This document shows positions 43,757-53,331 of a stretch of DNA of 64,000 nucleotides, piece by piece (position 1 is the stretch's first letter; each line of letters starts with the position of its first letter). The notes below the pieces were generated by a model. That model made no database searches and was not told the origin of the DNA. It saw nothing but the letters and a program-made list of their open reading frames with translations. Source of the DNA: RGIG4140 sp045638265 (GTDB taxonomy: Bacteria; Pseudomonadota; Alphaproteobacteria; CAAHEQ01; UBA3637). The stretch is from positions 20,099-84,098 of the forward strand of contig JAZUBA010000027.1 of the NCBI GenBank assembly GCA_045638265.1, read 5' to 3'. Position numbers and translations under genes: made by a program.

Positions 43757-45520
43757 ATGTCATCTTACATACATCCTGATTTATGTTGTCTAACCTTAAA
43801 CCAATTAAGTATCGGTATTGTTTTTACAACAAACGGTATTATTCAATTTATAAATACACAAATGAAAATATGGTTAAATCAAAAAGTTCAAGCAATAGAT
43901 AACTTGACTTTTTCTGATATATTTAAAAATCAACAAAATTTACTAGACTCTTTAAAAAAATCTCAAGATTTACTAAACCAAACACATTGTTGCTGTTATA
44001 CAACACATAAGTCCTTATTTTTAAACAAACCCGACCGTATTTTTCGTATTAAATCCTTTCACATCAATCCAAATGACAAGTTCTCGGATATATGTTGGAT
44101 TTTTCAAGATATTACGCCTCTTATCTTAAAACGTCAACTAATCCAATATGAACGAACTTCTATGCGTGTTTTTGAATTATTACGATCTCTGCATAATCTA
44201 AAAAATAAAAAAATGATATTTTACCAATTAATTCAAGAAGTATTAAATCAATATCATTTGAAAACCGCTTTCTTTTTTGAATACAAAAAACAAGAGTTAA
44301 AATGTGTTTTTTCCGTTGGAGATTATCAACGATTTCCCTATGCATTTAAATCCATGTCCTTTAAAAATAAAAATCTAGATAAATCAATTGTATATAAAGC
44401 TTTTAAAAGAAAACAAACAGTTTGTTGTCGTGATATATCACAAAATATATTTTATTCAGATTACCTCAAAAACACACAGGATAAACAGATTAAAATATCA
44501 ACTTGTGCGTTCCCCGTTATTATTCAAAAAAGAGTTATCGGTGTTATTGGATTATATAGTTATGATACTGACTTTTTTACAGAAAAAATTATTTTTCAAT
44601 TAAACCAATTATTAAAAGAGATTTGTCTGTATATTGAAGAATTAGACATCAAAGAAAAACAACGGCAATCATTAAAAAAATTGCAAAAAAAATTAGAAAA
44701 TCAAGTAAGTGTTTTAGAAAAAAACAAAATCATCATGCAAAATCAAATGGCCGAATCAAATCGGATTGTGGCAGATTTAATATTGGCTCGCAACCAAGCT
44801 GAAGTCGCAACTCGTTCAAAAATGAATTTTTTAGCCAATATCAGTCATGAATTACGTACACCATTAAATGCTATTTTAGGCTTTACACAAATGATGAGTG
44901 CGGAAACCTTTGGTCCAATAGCCCAAATACAATATAAAGATTATATCTCCTTTATCCAAAAAAGTGCTTTTCATTTATTAGGATTAATTAACGATATTTT
45001 AGATTTAGCACGAGTCGAATCCGGAAAAATGGTTTTAAACGAAACAAACGTTGATTTAAATCAGTCATTACAAGAGGTTGTGGATTTAATTTCACAATAC
45101 CCAAATGCTTCAGAACGAAATATTCGGCTTCATTTAAATCAAAAAATAATATTATCAGCTGATGAACGAGCATTAAAACAAATTTTTTTAAACATATTAT
45201 CCAACGCCATAAAATTTACACAAAAAGACGGTCATATCAATGTTTATATGGACGAAGAAACATCTGATGGCATAACACTTGTTTTTGAAGATGATGGCAT
45301 AGGTATACCCCCAGATAAAGTGAATATTCTCTTTCAACCGTTTACACAAATTGAAAATATTTTAACACGTTCTCATCAAGGATCAGGATTAGGACTTGTA
45401 TTAGTCAAAAAAATGGTTATACTACATCAAGGAACGGTTCGTTTAGAAAGTGAAGAAGGAAAAGGTACAAAACTAATTATTCATTTTCCCGCCGAACGCA
45501 TAAAAAAAAGGAGTAACTAA
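43757..45520 (+). CDS. PAS-GAF sensor histidine kinase of the PleC/DivJ type
   Basis: The 587-residue protein has a PAS-like domain (about 15-118), a GAF-like domain (about 150-290) and a coiled coil (about 297-355). A HisKA domain follows with phosphoacceptor His364 in N-I-S-H-E-L-R-T-P-L-N-A, then a HATPase domain (N-box near 481, D-D-G-I-G-I, G-S-G-L-G-L). The sequence after the His (E-T-F-G-P and D-I-L-D-L-A-R) matches PleC/DivJ kinases that control CtrA through DivK. No TM segment is visible, so it is likely cytoplasmic. Its stop overlaps the next ATG. Confidence 0.88.
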   Translation: MSSYIHPDLCCLTLNQLSIGIVFTTNGIIQFINTQMKIWLNQKVQAIDNLTFSDIFKNQQNLLDSLKKSQDLLNQTHCCCYTTHKSLFLNKPDRIFRIKSFHINPNDKFSDICWIFQDITPLILKRQLIQYERTSMRVFELLRSLHNLKNKKMIFYQLIQEVLNQYHLKTAFFFEYKKQELKCVFSVGDYQRFPYAFKSMSFKNKNLDKSIVYKAFKRKQTVCCRDISQNIFYSDYLKNTQDKQIKISTCAFPVIIQKRVIGVIGLYSYDTDFFTEKIIFQLNQLLKEICLYIEELDIKEKQRQSLKKLQKKLENQVSVLEKNKIIMQNQMAESNRIVADLILARNQAEVATRSKMNFLANISHELRTPLNAILGFTQMMSAETFGPIAQIQYKDYISFIQKSAFHLLGLINDILDLARVESGKMVLNETNVDLNQSLQEVVDLISQYPNASERNIRLHLNQKIILSADERALKQIFLNILSNAIKFTQKDGHINVYMDEETSDGITLVFEDDGIGIPPDKVNILFQPFTQIENILTRSHQGSGLGLVLVKKMVILHQGTVRLESEEGKGTKLIIHFPAERIKKRSN

Positions 45521-46518
45521 TGCGTAAAATTTTGATTACACTATGTTTATTGTTCGTTTGTTACGGCTTTACAAAAACCATTGATGTTGAAGCTGCATCC
45601 AAGAAACATCAAGAAAATATGGTCGTAGAAGAAGAATATAAAAAAGAAAACAAAAAAAAGAAAAAAAAATCACAAATTTCATGCGGATATGAAGAAGCAA
45701 TTCGTGTTGCCGGTTTTGTAACAAACGCTCCGTTTGGTTGGGTAAATATTATTCCACCTCGCCCGCCAAAACCAATTACTTATGAAAATGATGGCTTCGG
45801 ATATGAAATCTTCAAAAAAATAACAGCTGCACAAAACTTAAAAATTAGAAATGTCGGATACACCTCTTATAAAGAAGCAATGGCTGATTTACGTAAAGGA
45901 AAAATTGATGTTATTGTCGGTTCCTATTTTGATCAACGTGTATTGGGCAGTGGTGTTAATTTAATGTTTCCGAGTTATTTTAGTAATCCGATTGTTCCTA
46001 TCTTTTTGAAGGGAAAAGAAAAACCTATCAACACTTGGGAAGATTTACGTGGATTAAAAGGTGTTGTTCGTCAGGAAGAAAATATTTATTCTCTCATATT
46101 TAATCAGCTACCTCAAGATTTAAAAATTGAACAAGTCAGCGGTGCCAAAAAAGCATTTACAAAATTGTTAACAGGTGAAGCTGATTATATGTTGACCAGT
46201 TTATACGCAGGTGAAGCAGAAGTTCGTCGTTACAAATTATTAAAAGAAATTCATTTTCCAGACAAAGCCCTTCTTATCCCAGAATTATTTTTTGTATTTT
46301 CCTCACAATCTGAATGTAAAGCAATTAAGAAAATTTTGGAACCGGAATTACGAAAATTAAAAGAAAATAATGCCGAATATAAACAAATGCTTATTACACA
46401 TATTGATAATTGGGGTATGCGTTTCAAAGACGAACCCAAATTAACAGATATACTACAAGCAGAAAATACAAATATTGTTTCTGATATAGATATAACAAAC
46501 GAAAAATCAGAAAAATAA
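45520..46518 (+). CDS. Periplasmic solute-binding protein (SBP family 3-like)
   Basis: The 332-residue product has a signal peptide (about 1-28), a very basic linker of Lys residues (about 44-54), then a two-lobed domain. G-F-G-Y-E-I-F, D-V-I-V-G-S and W-E-D-L-R-G-L-K-G are typical of amino-acid-type binding proteins. No ABC permease is nearby. The gene overlaps the kinase stop by one base, so it may act as a periplasmic sensor partner, although the kinase shows no membrane segment to receive a signal. Confidence 0.75.
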   Translation: MRKILITLCLLFVCYGFTKTIDVEAASKKHQENMVVEEEYKKENKKKKKKSQISCGYEEAIRVAGFVTNAPFGWVNIIPPRPPKPITYENDGFGYEIFKKITAAQNLKIRNVGYTSYKEAMADLRKGKIDVIVGSYFDQRVLGSGVNLMFPSYFSNPIVPIFLKGKEKPINTWEDLRGLKGVVRQEENIYSLIFNQLPQDLKIEQVSGAKKAFTKLLTGEADYMLTSLYAGEAEVRRYKLLKEIHFPDKALLIPELFFVFSSQSECKAIKKILEPELRKLKENNAEYKQMLITHIDNWGMRFKDEPKLTDILQAENTNIVSDIDITNEKSEK

Positions 46519-46569
46519 TATAATTTCTGTAAATTATGGCATATTTTTGTATAATTTAATTGTTTTTTA

Positions 46570-46598
46570 TTGACATTTCAAAAAAAATGACAAATACT
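46570..46598 (+). promoter_or_regulatory. Possible promoter for the MORN-variant gene
   Basis: TTGACA (46570-46575), 17 bases, AATACT (46593-46598). The -10 match is weak. Confidence 0.35.
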
Positions 46599-46623
46599 TT
46601 ATCATATCAACAAAAGGAAACTT

Positions 46624-47787
46624 ATGAAAAAACGTTTTATAGGTTATACGGCATTTTCTATTTTTTGTTTGGTTTTAGGAACCGGATATGTTTGGTATTA
46701 TCATTATCCACAAGTCAAACAAGTATATTATCCAAACGGAAAAATTCAAACAGAGACAACATATCAAGGTGGTGTTAAACACGGAGAGTCAAAAGTTTTT
46801 TATGAAAACGGCACTCTACGTTTGTCAATAACATATGCCAAAGGTCGTATTAAAGGTGCATTTAAACAATATTATCCTAATGGTAATATTATGTCAGAAT
46901 TTACCCGTTACGGAGAAAAACTAGATGGTCCACTAAAAGAATATTTCCAAAATGGTAAATTACGCTATGTTGAAAATTACAAAAATGACATGCTGGATGG
47001 CATCAGTACAGAATATTATGAAAGTGGATTAAAAAAAGAAGAAGTATCTTTCAAACAAAATCTCAAAGATGGTTTATCTCGTGAATATTATCCCAACGGA
47101 AATATATCTGTTGAAACACCTTATAAGGCAGATAAAATTGAGGGTGAAAGAATAGTCTATTATCCCAACGGTAAACCACGTATGCGTATGCTCTTTCAAG
47201 ATAATAAAGCACAAGGATTAGCAAAAACATTTTACGAAACAGGTGTTTTACGAGCTGAAATCCCTTATCAAAACGACAAAATCAATGGATTAATGAAAGA
47301 ATATGATGAGCAAGGACGTTTAATCGGTCAATATTCCTATAAAAATGACGAACGGGATGGTGTTGCACGATTATATGATGAGAATAATATTTTAATGTTG
47401 GAAATGCCTTATTTAAAAGGAGAATTAAACGGTATTGCCATAGAATATTTTATTGATGGTAAAATTCATGGAAAGATTCCATATCTGAATAATAAAAAAG
47501 AAGGTTTGGCACAGTTTTTTTATCCTGACGGAACAATAGCAAAAGAAGTGTCTTTTTCTAAAGATAAATTTTCAGGTATTAGTAAAAATTATCATAGAGA
47601 TGGAACGTTAATGATGGAAGTGTTTTTTAGAAACGGAGAACTCATTGAAGGATTTACTTATCAATCCGGTCAAAAAGAAATGTTATCTCGTATCGAAATT
47701 CAGAAGTTAAAAAAGTTACAACATCTTTTGTTTTATGACAATCGCAGTGTGGAAGAACAACTATTAGATAATTTGACTTTTGAATAA
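46624..47787 (+). CDS. MORN-variant (YwqK-like) repeat protein, membrane-anchored
   Basis: The 387-residue product has an N-terminal hydrophobic anchor (about 5-26). About thirteen tandem repeats of some 23 residues follow, each with a Y-Y-x-N-G or similar hairpin and a G-x-x-x-x-Y-Y step. This is the MORN-variant repeat also found in proteins annotated as YwqK antitoxins. Here the repeats fill almost the whole length and no toxin gene is near, so a structural or binding role at the envelope is more likely. An AAAGGA site precedes the ATG. Confidence 0.85.
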   Translation: MKKRFIGYTAFSIFCLVLGTGYVWYYHYPQVKQVYYPNGKIQTETTYQGGVKHGESKVFYENGTLRLSITYAKGRIKGAFKQYYPNGNIMSEFTRYGEKLDGPLKEYFQNGKLRYVENYKNDMLDGISTEYYESGLKKEEVSFKQNLKDGLSREYYPNGNISVETPYKADKIEGERIVYYPNGKPRMRMLFQDNKAQGLAKTFYETGVLRAEIPYQNDKINGLMKEYDEQGRLIGQYSYKNDERDGVARLYDENNILMLEMPYLKGELNGIAIEYFIDGKIHGKIPYLNNKKEGLAQFFYPDGTIAKEVSFSKDKFSGISKNYHRDGTLMMEVFFRNGELIEGFTYQSGQKEMLSRIEIQKLKKLQHLLFYDNRSVEEQLLDNLTFE

Positions 47788-47842
47788 TTAACGTTAATTT
47801 AATTTTTAATCGCTATATTATAAAAAAATAGTGGCGGAAAAA

Positions 47843-48955
47843 ATGGAAATAACTTACAAAACACAACAGAATAATTTAAATATTTATTTAACAGGAAACA
47901 TTGAACGGTTAGATACGCAAATTGATAAGCAACAATTATATCAAATAGCACAAAACGAAACAGTTCATCAAATAGTTATTCAGGCACAAAAACTGGATAA
48001 TTGGGATTCATCTTTAATTGTTGTTTTGTATCAGTTAGCAAAAATTGCTCAAGAACGCCATATTACATTTAACATTGATTCTTTACCAAAAGATATTAAG
48101 CAATTATTAAATTTATCATTAGCCGTTAACAGAAAACCGATTCATAACGATTCTCAAAATATTGATTTTTTGGAAAATCTTGGACAATGGGGTATTAATG
48201 TTTTTGCATCTATTCAGCAAGGACTTTTATTTTTAAAGGATTGTACAGTCTCTATTGCCCGTTTTTGTATCGGTAAAGCTACAATGAGACGTGTTGATTT
48301 TTGGCAAATGTTAGATGATTGTGGTCCGAAAGCTTTAATGATTGTTACTTTAATCAGTTTTATGGTTGGCTTGATTTTAGCTTTTGTCGGTGCCATTCAA
48401 TTAAAATTGTTTGGAGCACAAATTTTTGTTGCCAGTTTAGTTACGATTGGTATGATTCGTATTATGGGTGCTATTATGGTTGGAATTATTATGGCGGGTC
48501 GGACAGGAGCATCTTATGCTGCAACAATCGGCACAATGCAAGTTAATGAAGAAACAGATGCTTTAAAAACAATGGGTATTCCTGTTTCTGATTTTTTGGT
48601 TTTACCACGTATTTTGGCATTAGTTATAACAATGCCTTTATTGGTTTTATTATCTGATTTTACAGGTATATTGGGAGGAGCATTTGTGGGAACACTTATG
48701 TTGGATATACCTCCGGAAGAATATTGGAAATATGCATTAGAAGCTTTTGACTTGACTAATTTTTTAGTTGGCATTTTTCATGGTTTTGTTTTTGGGATTG
48801 TTATTTCTCTTTGTGGTTGTTACTTTGGCGTACATTGTGGACGCAATGCCGATAGTGTTGGTATTGCAACAACAAATGCCGTTGTATGGTCTATTGTTTG
48901 GATGATTGTTTTAACCGGTATTATTACTTTTGTATGTGAGGTAATCGGCATATGA
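47843..48955 (+). CDS. MlaE-type ABC permease with N-terminal STAS-like domain
   Basis: The 370-residue protein has a STAS-like domain (about 1-105) fused to an MlaE permease with five or six membrane segments. The conserved G-R-T-G-A-S-Y-A-A-T-I-G-T-M, E-E-T-D-A-L and M-G-I-P loop region is present. It belongs to retrograde lipid transport systems that maintain outer-membrane asymmetry. I prefer ATG 47843 (GGCGGA upstream) over GTG 47831. It overlaps the ATPase gene by four bases. In E. coli the STAS function is a separate protein, MlaB. Confidence 0.88.
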   Translation: MEITYKTQQNNLNIYLTGNIERLDTQIDKQQLYQIAQNETVHQIVIQAQKLDNWDSSLIVVLYQLAKIAQERHITFNIDSLPKDIKQLLNLSLAVNRKPIHNDSQNIDFLENLGQWGINVFASIQQGLLFLKDCTVSIARFCIGKATMRRVDFWQMLDDCGPKALMIVTLISFMVGLILAFVGAIQLKLFGAQIFVASLVTIGMIRIMGAIMVGIIMAGRTGASYAATIGTMQVNEETDALKTMGIPVSDFLVLPRILALVITMPLLVLLSDFTGILGGAFVGTLMLDIPPEEYWKYALEAFDLTNFLVGIFHGFVFGIVISLCGCYFGVHCGRNADSVGIATTNAVVWSIVWMIVLTGIITFVCEVIGI

Positions 48956-49719
48956 CAAAAAAAGAAACAGCAATTGAAGCGCATCAATTAACTATGGGTT
49001 ATGGTTCTTTTGTTTTGCAAAAAGATATAAACTTTCAAGTTAACAAACATGATATATTTATCATAATGGGGGGAAGCGGTTGCGGTAAAAGCTCTTTGTT
49101 AAGAGTAATGACTGGACTTGTTCCACCTTTAAAAGGCAGTGTTTGGGTTAATGGAGAAAATTTTACGGGGGCATCAACCGAAAAACAAAAAGAAGTGATG
49201 AAAAAATGTGGCATTTTATATCAAAGCGGTGCTTTATTCAGTTCAATGACACTTGCTGAAAATATCGCTTTACCATTACAACAATACACAGATTATTCAC
49301 AAAAAACCATTGATGAAATTGTATCTTTAAAATTAGCATTAGTCGGATTAGCAGGATTTGAACCATTTTATCCGTCAGAAATCAGTGGAGGTATGAAAAA
49401 AAGAGCAGGTTTGGCCCGTGCATTAGCATTGGATCCTGAAATTGTTTATTTTGACGAACCATCTGCCGGTTTAGATCCGATTAGTTCTAAATTGCTTGAT
49501 GATTTAATGAAAAATATTAATCAAAGCTTAGGAACAACACTTGTTGTCGTCACTCATGAGTTAAGTTCTTTATTAGATATAGGAACAAACGGCATCTATT
49601 TAGATGCAGAAAGCAAAACCATTATTGCAAACGGCAAACCAAAGGATTTATTAAAAAATCCGCCAAATGAAACTGTATATGAATTTTTAACGAGAGGAAA
49701 GTCAAACAATGTCAAATAA
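48952..49719 (+). CDS. MlaF-type ABC ATPase
   Basis: The 255-residue ATPase has Walker A G-G-S-G-C-G-K-S-S, the Q-loop in Y-Q-S-G-A-L-F, the signature I-S-G-G-M-K-K-R and Walker B V-Y-F-D-E-P. The M-K-K-R after the signature is typical of the Mla/MKL subfamily. It drives lipid movement with the permease encoded upstream and the MCE protein downstream, overlapping both genes. Confidence 0.92.
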   Translation: MTKKETAIEAHQLTMGYGSFVLQKDINFQVNKHDIFIIMGGSGCGKSSLLRVMTGLVPPLKGSVWVNGENFTGASTEKQKEVMKKCGILYQSGALFSSMTLAENIALPLQQYTDYSQKTIDEIVSLKLALVGLAGFEPFYPSEISGGMKKRAGLARALALDPEIVYFDEPSAGLDPISSKLLDDLMKNINQSLGTTLVVVTHELSSLLDIGTNGIYLDAESKTIIANGKPKDLLKNPPNETVYEFLTRGKSNNVK

Positions 49720-50599
49720 ACCGAATAAAAAAAGAATCGGGTTGTTTTTAATGATTGGATTTATCTGTTTGTTTGGAATAATCAGTCATTTTATCATAGA
49801 AAAAATTATGCCAAATAATACGAACATGGTCGTCATGTTTTTTAATGAATCAATCAAAGGATTGAGTATTGGTTCACCAGTTGTTTTGGAAGGGGTTGAA
49901 GTTGGTAAAGTTTCCCGTATTTCATTATATACTGATCCAAAAACATTGGAATTTCGCATTCCTGTTTATATTCGATTTAATCAAGAAGGTCAAACAGGAG
50001 CAATGTTAAAATCGGTTTTCGGATTTAATAAAAGTCGTGATGAAATTATTGCAGATTTAGTTGAAAGAGGATTAAGAGGACGTTTAGTTTCCCGCAATTT
50101 TTTAACCGGACAATTAATGATTGAACTAATAATGCAACCGGAAAGTCCTGTTAAATTGGTAGAGATTCCGGAAACAAAACATGTATTACAAATACCGACC
50201 GTTTTATCAACCATTGGAGAATTATCAAAAGGTTTTCAAGATTTACCGTTAAAAGCCATTGTGAATAAATTTAATAATATTTTAAATTCTTTTGAAACAG
50301 AAATGCCTAAAATTTTACCTCAATTTAAATTTTTGGGAGAAAACTTGAATAACACTATTCCCGAATTCAAAAAATTAGGGGAAAATTTAAATAATACTGT
50401 CCCAGTTTTTGTTCAACTCGGTGAAAATTTAAACAAAACAGTTATTCATGTTGATAAACAAATTCCTAAAACAAGTCAAACAATTAATCATGTAAATATG
50501 ACATTAGATGATATTAGTAAAGCAGCAAAATCATTACGAAATTTAGCAGACTATTTAGAACAACATCCCGAATCGATTTTAAACGGAAAGGAAAATTAA
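49709..50599 (+). CDS. MlaD/PqiB-like MCE-domain protein
   Basis: The 296-residue product has one N-terminal TM segment (about 9-30) and one MCE domain (about 38-120), with V-x-L-E-G-V-E-V-G-K-V. A helical tail holds three repeats of about 14 residues (L-G-E-N-L-N-N-T). MCE proteins form periplasmic rings or tubes that carry lipids. It is longer than E. coli MlaD (183 residues) because of this tail. It overlaps mlaF by eleven bases. Confidence 0.88.
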   Translation: MSNKPNKKRIGLFLMIGFICLFGIISHFIIEKIMPNNTNMVVMFFNESIKGLSIGSPVVLEGVEVGKVSRISLYTDPKTLEFRIPVYIRFNQEGQTGAMLKSVFGFNKSRDEIIADLVERGLRGRLVSRNFLTGQLMIELIMQPESPVKLVEIPETKHVLQIPTVLSTIGELSKGFQDLPLKAIVNKFNNILNSFETEMPKILPQFKFLGENLNNTIPEFKKLGENLNNTVPVFVQLGENLNKTVIHVDKQIPKTSQTINHVNMTLDDISKAAKSLRNLADYLEQHPESILNGKEN

Positions 50600-51178
50600 A
50601 TGAAAACAGCGTTATCGTGTGTAACATTATGTTCTTTAATATTATTAAGTGGTTGTTTAGGTGGTGTTAGTGCTACCCCGCAATTTTTTACACTTCAAAA
50701 TGAAAGCAACATATCGGTTGTCAGTAATCAAAAAATATCTGTTGGGGTTTTACCGGTAAAAGTACCTGATTATTTAGATAAACCGCAAATTGTATTAAAT
50801 AATGGCACAAATCAAATGACAATATCCGAAACAAACAGATGGATAGAACCACTTTCATCTGTCGCACAACAAACATTAATTAATGATATACAAAAAATGT
50901 TGCCGAATGCGTTTGTTAAAACAAAAGGTTATGATGATGATAATTACAATCGAATTGTCCGTGTTGAAATTGATAAGATGAGCGGAACACTTGGAAAGGA
51001 AGCGAGGTTATCCGTTTGGTGGTCTGTTTTAAATCATAACGGAAAAGAAATTTATCGGACTCGTTTTGCTGATACGGAACAAATTCATAATTCGTATGAA
51101 AGCTACACACAAGGTCAAAGTATTTTATGGGCAAAATTAAGCAATCAAATTGCTCAACATCTTACTTCTTACAAATAA
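50600..51178 (+). CDS. PqiC/YmbA-like ABC-type transport auxiliary lipoprotein
   Basis: The 192-residue product has a lipoprotein signal with L-S-G-C (Cys19). It then has the auxiliary-lipoprotein domain: F-F-T-L near 30, V-G-V-L-P-V-K-V-P-D-Y-L-D-K-P-Q-I, and N-R-W-I-E-P-L. Such proteins accompany MCE systems of the Pqi type at the outer membrane. It starts immediately after the MCE gene stop. With no MlaA or MlaC nearby, the operon is a hybrid of Mla and Pqi features. Confidence 0.85.
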   Translation: MKTALSCVTLCSLILLSGCLGGVSATPQFFTLQNESNISVVSNQKISVGVLPVKVPDYLDKPQIVLNNGTNQMTISETNRWIEPLSSVAQQTLINDIQKMLPNAFVKTKGYDDDNYNRIVRVEIDKMSGTLGKEARLSVWWSVLNHNGKEIYRTRFADTEQIHNSYESYTQGQSILWAKLSNQIAQHLTSYK

Positions 51179-51225
51179 ATAAAACATACTAGTCAAAATA
51201 ATTATTGATTTTATGCAGTTTTTTT

Positions 51226-51254
51226 TTGACATCTGCAAAGGAACAGCGTATAAT
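51226..51254 (+). promoter_or_regulatory. Consensus promoter of thrS
   Basis: TTGACA (51226-51231), 17 bases, TATAAT (51249-51254), perfect in both boxes, with an ~80-base untranslated leader before ATG 51341. I see no T-box or terminator in the leader. Confidence 0.75.
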
Positions 51255-51340
51255 AAAAACGTTTTTCATAGGAAGAACGGGTGTGTCTTTTTATGCAGAA
51301 AACAAAATTGTAGTTTTAACAGAATAAAGGAAAAATAAAA

Positions 51341-53266
51341 ATGATAGAAATTAAATTGCCTGATGAATCAAAAATGAGTTTTGATTCTGGTGTGAATGGG
51401 TTAGATATTGCCCGCAAAATCAGTGAAGGTTTAGCAAAAAATGCAATCGCGGTAAAAGTAGATGATACGTTAACTGATTTGACCACACCCATCACAACAG
51501 ATGCAACGGTTTCTATTATTACCACTAAAAATCCGGAAGCTTTAACTATTTTAAGACATACGGCTGCACACGTTTTAGCTCATGCTGTTACTAGATTATA
51601 TCCATCCGCACAAGTTACAATCGGACCAGCAGTTGAAAACGGTTTTTATTATGATTTCTTTGGTATTATTGTCAAAGAATCTGATTTGCCGAAAATTGAA
51701 GAAGAAATGGCAAAAATTGTCCAAGCTGATTATCCGATTGTTCGTTCTGTTGTATCTCGTGCAGAAGCTGAACGTATTTTTACGGAACGTAACGAAAAAT
51801 ATAAATTAGAAATTTTAAATGAATTACCGGAAGAAATTACAGAAGTTTCTTTATACACGCAAGATGATTATGTTGAATTGTGCCGTGGACCGCATTTAAC
51901 TTCAACAGGAAAATTAGGAAAAGCTTTCAAATTAACAAAAGTTGCTGCGGCTTATTGGCGTGGAGATAGCAATCGTGAATCTTTACAACGTATTTATGGC
52001 ACAGCTTTTTTCACTGAAAAAGAATTAAAAGCTTATTTTGTTATGCTTGAAGAAGCTGCAAAACGTGACCACCGTAAGTTAGGTAAAGAAATGGATTTGT
52101 TCCATTTTGAAGAATTTGCTCCCGGTGATGTTTTTTGGCATGACAGAGGTTGGACATTCTTCCAATTGTTAATTGAATATATGCGTAAACGTCAAAAAGC
52201 TGTCGGCTATGAAGAAGTAAATACACCGCAAATTATGAACAGAGTTTTATGGGAAACATCAGGTCACTGGAATTGGTATAAAGATAATATGTTTACCACA
52301 ACAATTGAGGAAAAAGAATTTGCCATTAAACCTATGAACTGTCCTGGTGGTGTTTTAATTTACAAACAAGGTATTACAAGTTATCGGGATTTACCTCGTT
52401 ATATTGGAGAATTTGGTCGTGTACATAGATATGAAGCCTCTGGTGCTTTACATGGTTTAATGCGTGTTCGTGCCTTTACACAAGATGATGCTCATATTTT
52501 CTGTACACCGGAACAGTTAAAAACAGAATTACAAAGAGTTGTTGCTCTTATGTTAGATATTTATAAAGATTTCGGTATGACGGATATGGAAATTAAGCTG
52601 TCTACACGTCCGGCAGAACGAATCGGGACAGATGATATTTGGGATTTGTTAGAAAACTCTTTGGCAGAAGCCTTAACAGAAATGGGCTACACCTACACAA
52701 TTAATCCTGGTGATGGTGCTTTTTATGGTCCAAAGTTAGACTTCAAATTTAGAGATGCCATTGGTCGTGAATGGCAATTAGGAACATTGCAAGCCGATTT
52801 AAATTTACCGGAACGTTTTGATATTTCATATATTGGGGAAGATGGTGAAAAACATCGTCCGATTATGTTACACCGTGCTTTGTTTGGTTCATTAGAACGT
52901 TTTGTCGGGGTCTTACTTGAAGTAACGGCCGGCCATTTACCATTCTGGATTTCTCCGGTTCAAACCATTGTTATGCCGGTTACAGAAGAACAAAATGACT
53001 ATGCTAAACTTGTTTGTCGTAAATTAAAATTAGCAGGTATTCGTGCTGAAACAGATTTACGGAACGAAAAAGTCGGCTACAAAGTTCGTGAGCATTCTTT
53101 GAAAAAAGTACCGGTACAACTTGTTGTCGGTAAAAAAGAAGAAGCAGAAAATACTGTTACAATCAGACGATTGGGTTCAGACAAACAAACAGTTATGTCT
53201 TTAAATGAAGCAATTTCTTTGTTTAAACAAGAAGGACGTTTCCCTAGTTTGGAATATGAAGATTAA
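51341..53266 (+). CDS. thrS: Threonyl-tRNA synthetase
   Basis: The 641-residue enzyme charges tRNA-Thr. Domains in order: TGS (about 1-60), editing domain with H-T-A-A-H-V-L-A-H (about 65-225), class II catalytic core with zinc ligands in M-N-C-P-G-G, R-V-H-R-Y-E and L-H-R-A-L-F-G-S, and anticodon-binding domain (about 540-641). Length is the family norm. An AAAGGAA site precedes the ATG, and the gene has its own promoter and terminator. Confidence 0.96.
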   Translation: MIEIKLPDESKMSFDSGVNGLDIARKISEGLAKNAIAVKVDDTLTDLTTPITTDATVSIITTKNPEALTILRHTAAHVLAHAVTRLYPSAQVTIGPAVENGFYYDFFGIIVKESDLPKIEEEMAKIVQADYPIVRSVVSRAEAERIFTERNEKYKLEILNELPEEITEVSLYTQDDYVELCRGPHLTSTGKLGKAFKLTKVAAAYWRGDSNRESLQRIYGTAFFTEKELKAYFVMLEEAAKRDHRKLGKEMDLFHFEEFAPGDVFWHDRGWTFFQLLIEYMRKRQKAVGYEEVNTPQIMNRVLWETSGHWNWYKDNMFTTTIEEKEFAIKPMNCPGGVLIYKQGITSYRDLPRYIGEFGRVHRYEASGALHGLMRVRAFTQDDAHIFCTPEQLKTELQRVVALMLDIYKDFGMTDMEIKLSTRPAERIGTDDIWDLLENSLAEALTEMGYTYTINPGDGAFYGPKLDFKFRDAIGREWQLGTLQADLNLPERFDISYIGEDGEKHRPIMLHRALFGSLERFVGVLLEVTAGHLPFWISPVQTIVMPVTEEQNDYAKLVCRKLKLAGIRAETDLRNEKVGYKVREHSLKKVPVQLVVGKKEEAENTVTIRRLGSDKQTVMSLNEAISLFKQEGRFPSLEYED

Positions 53267-53283
53267 AACTTCTGATACACAAA

Positions 53284-53315
53284 CAAAAAGAATCCGTTGC
53301 GTAACGGATTCTTTT
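53284..53315. terminator. Bidirectional terminator between thrS and the ankyrin gene
   Basis: AAAAAGAATCCGTT (53284-53297) and AACGGATTCTTTTT (53302-53315) form a 14-bp stem with loop GCGT. Confidence 0.85.
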
Positions 53316-53331
53316 TTTGTCTTTCAAATAA

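Noticed and set aside
46624..47787. Toxin-antitoxin pair based on YwqK similarity
   Set aside because: There is no toxin gene beside it, and the protein is a long membrane-anchored MORN-variant array rather than a small antitoxin.
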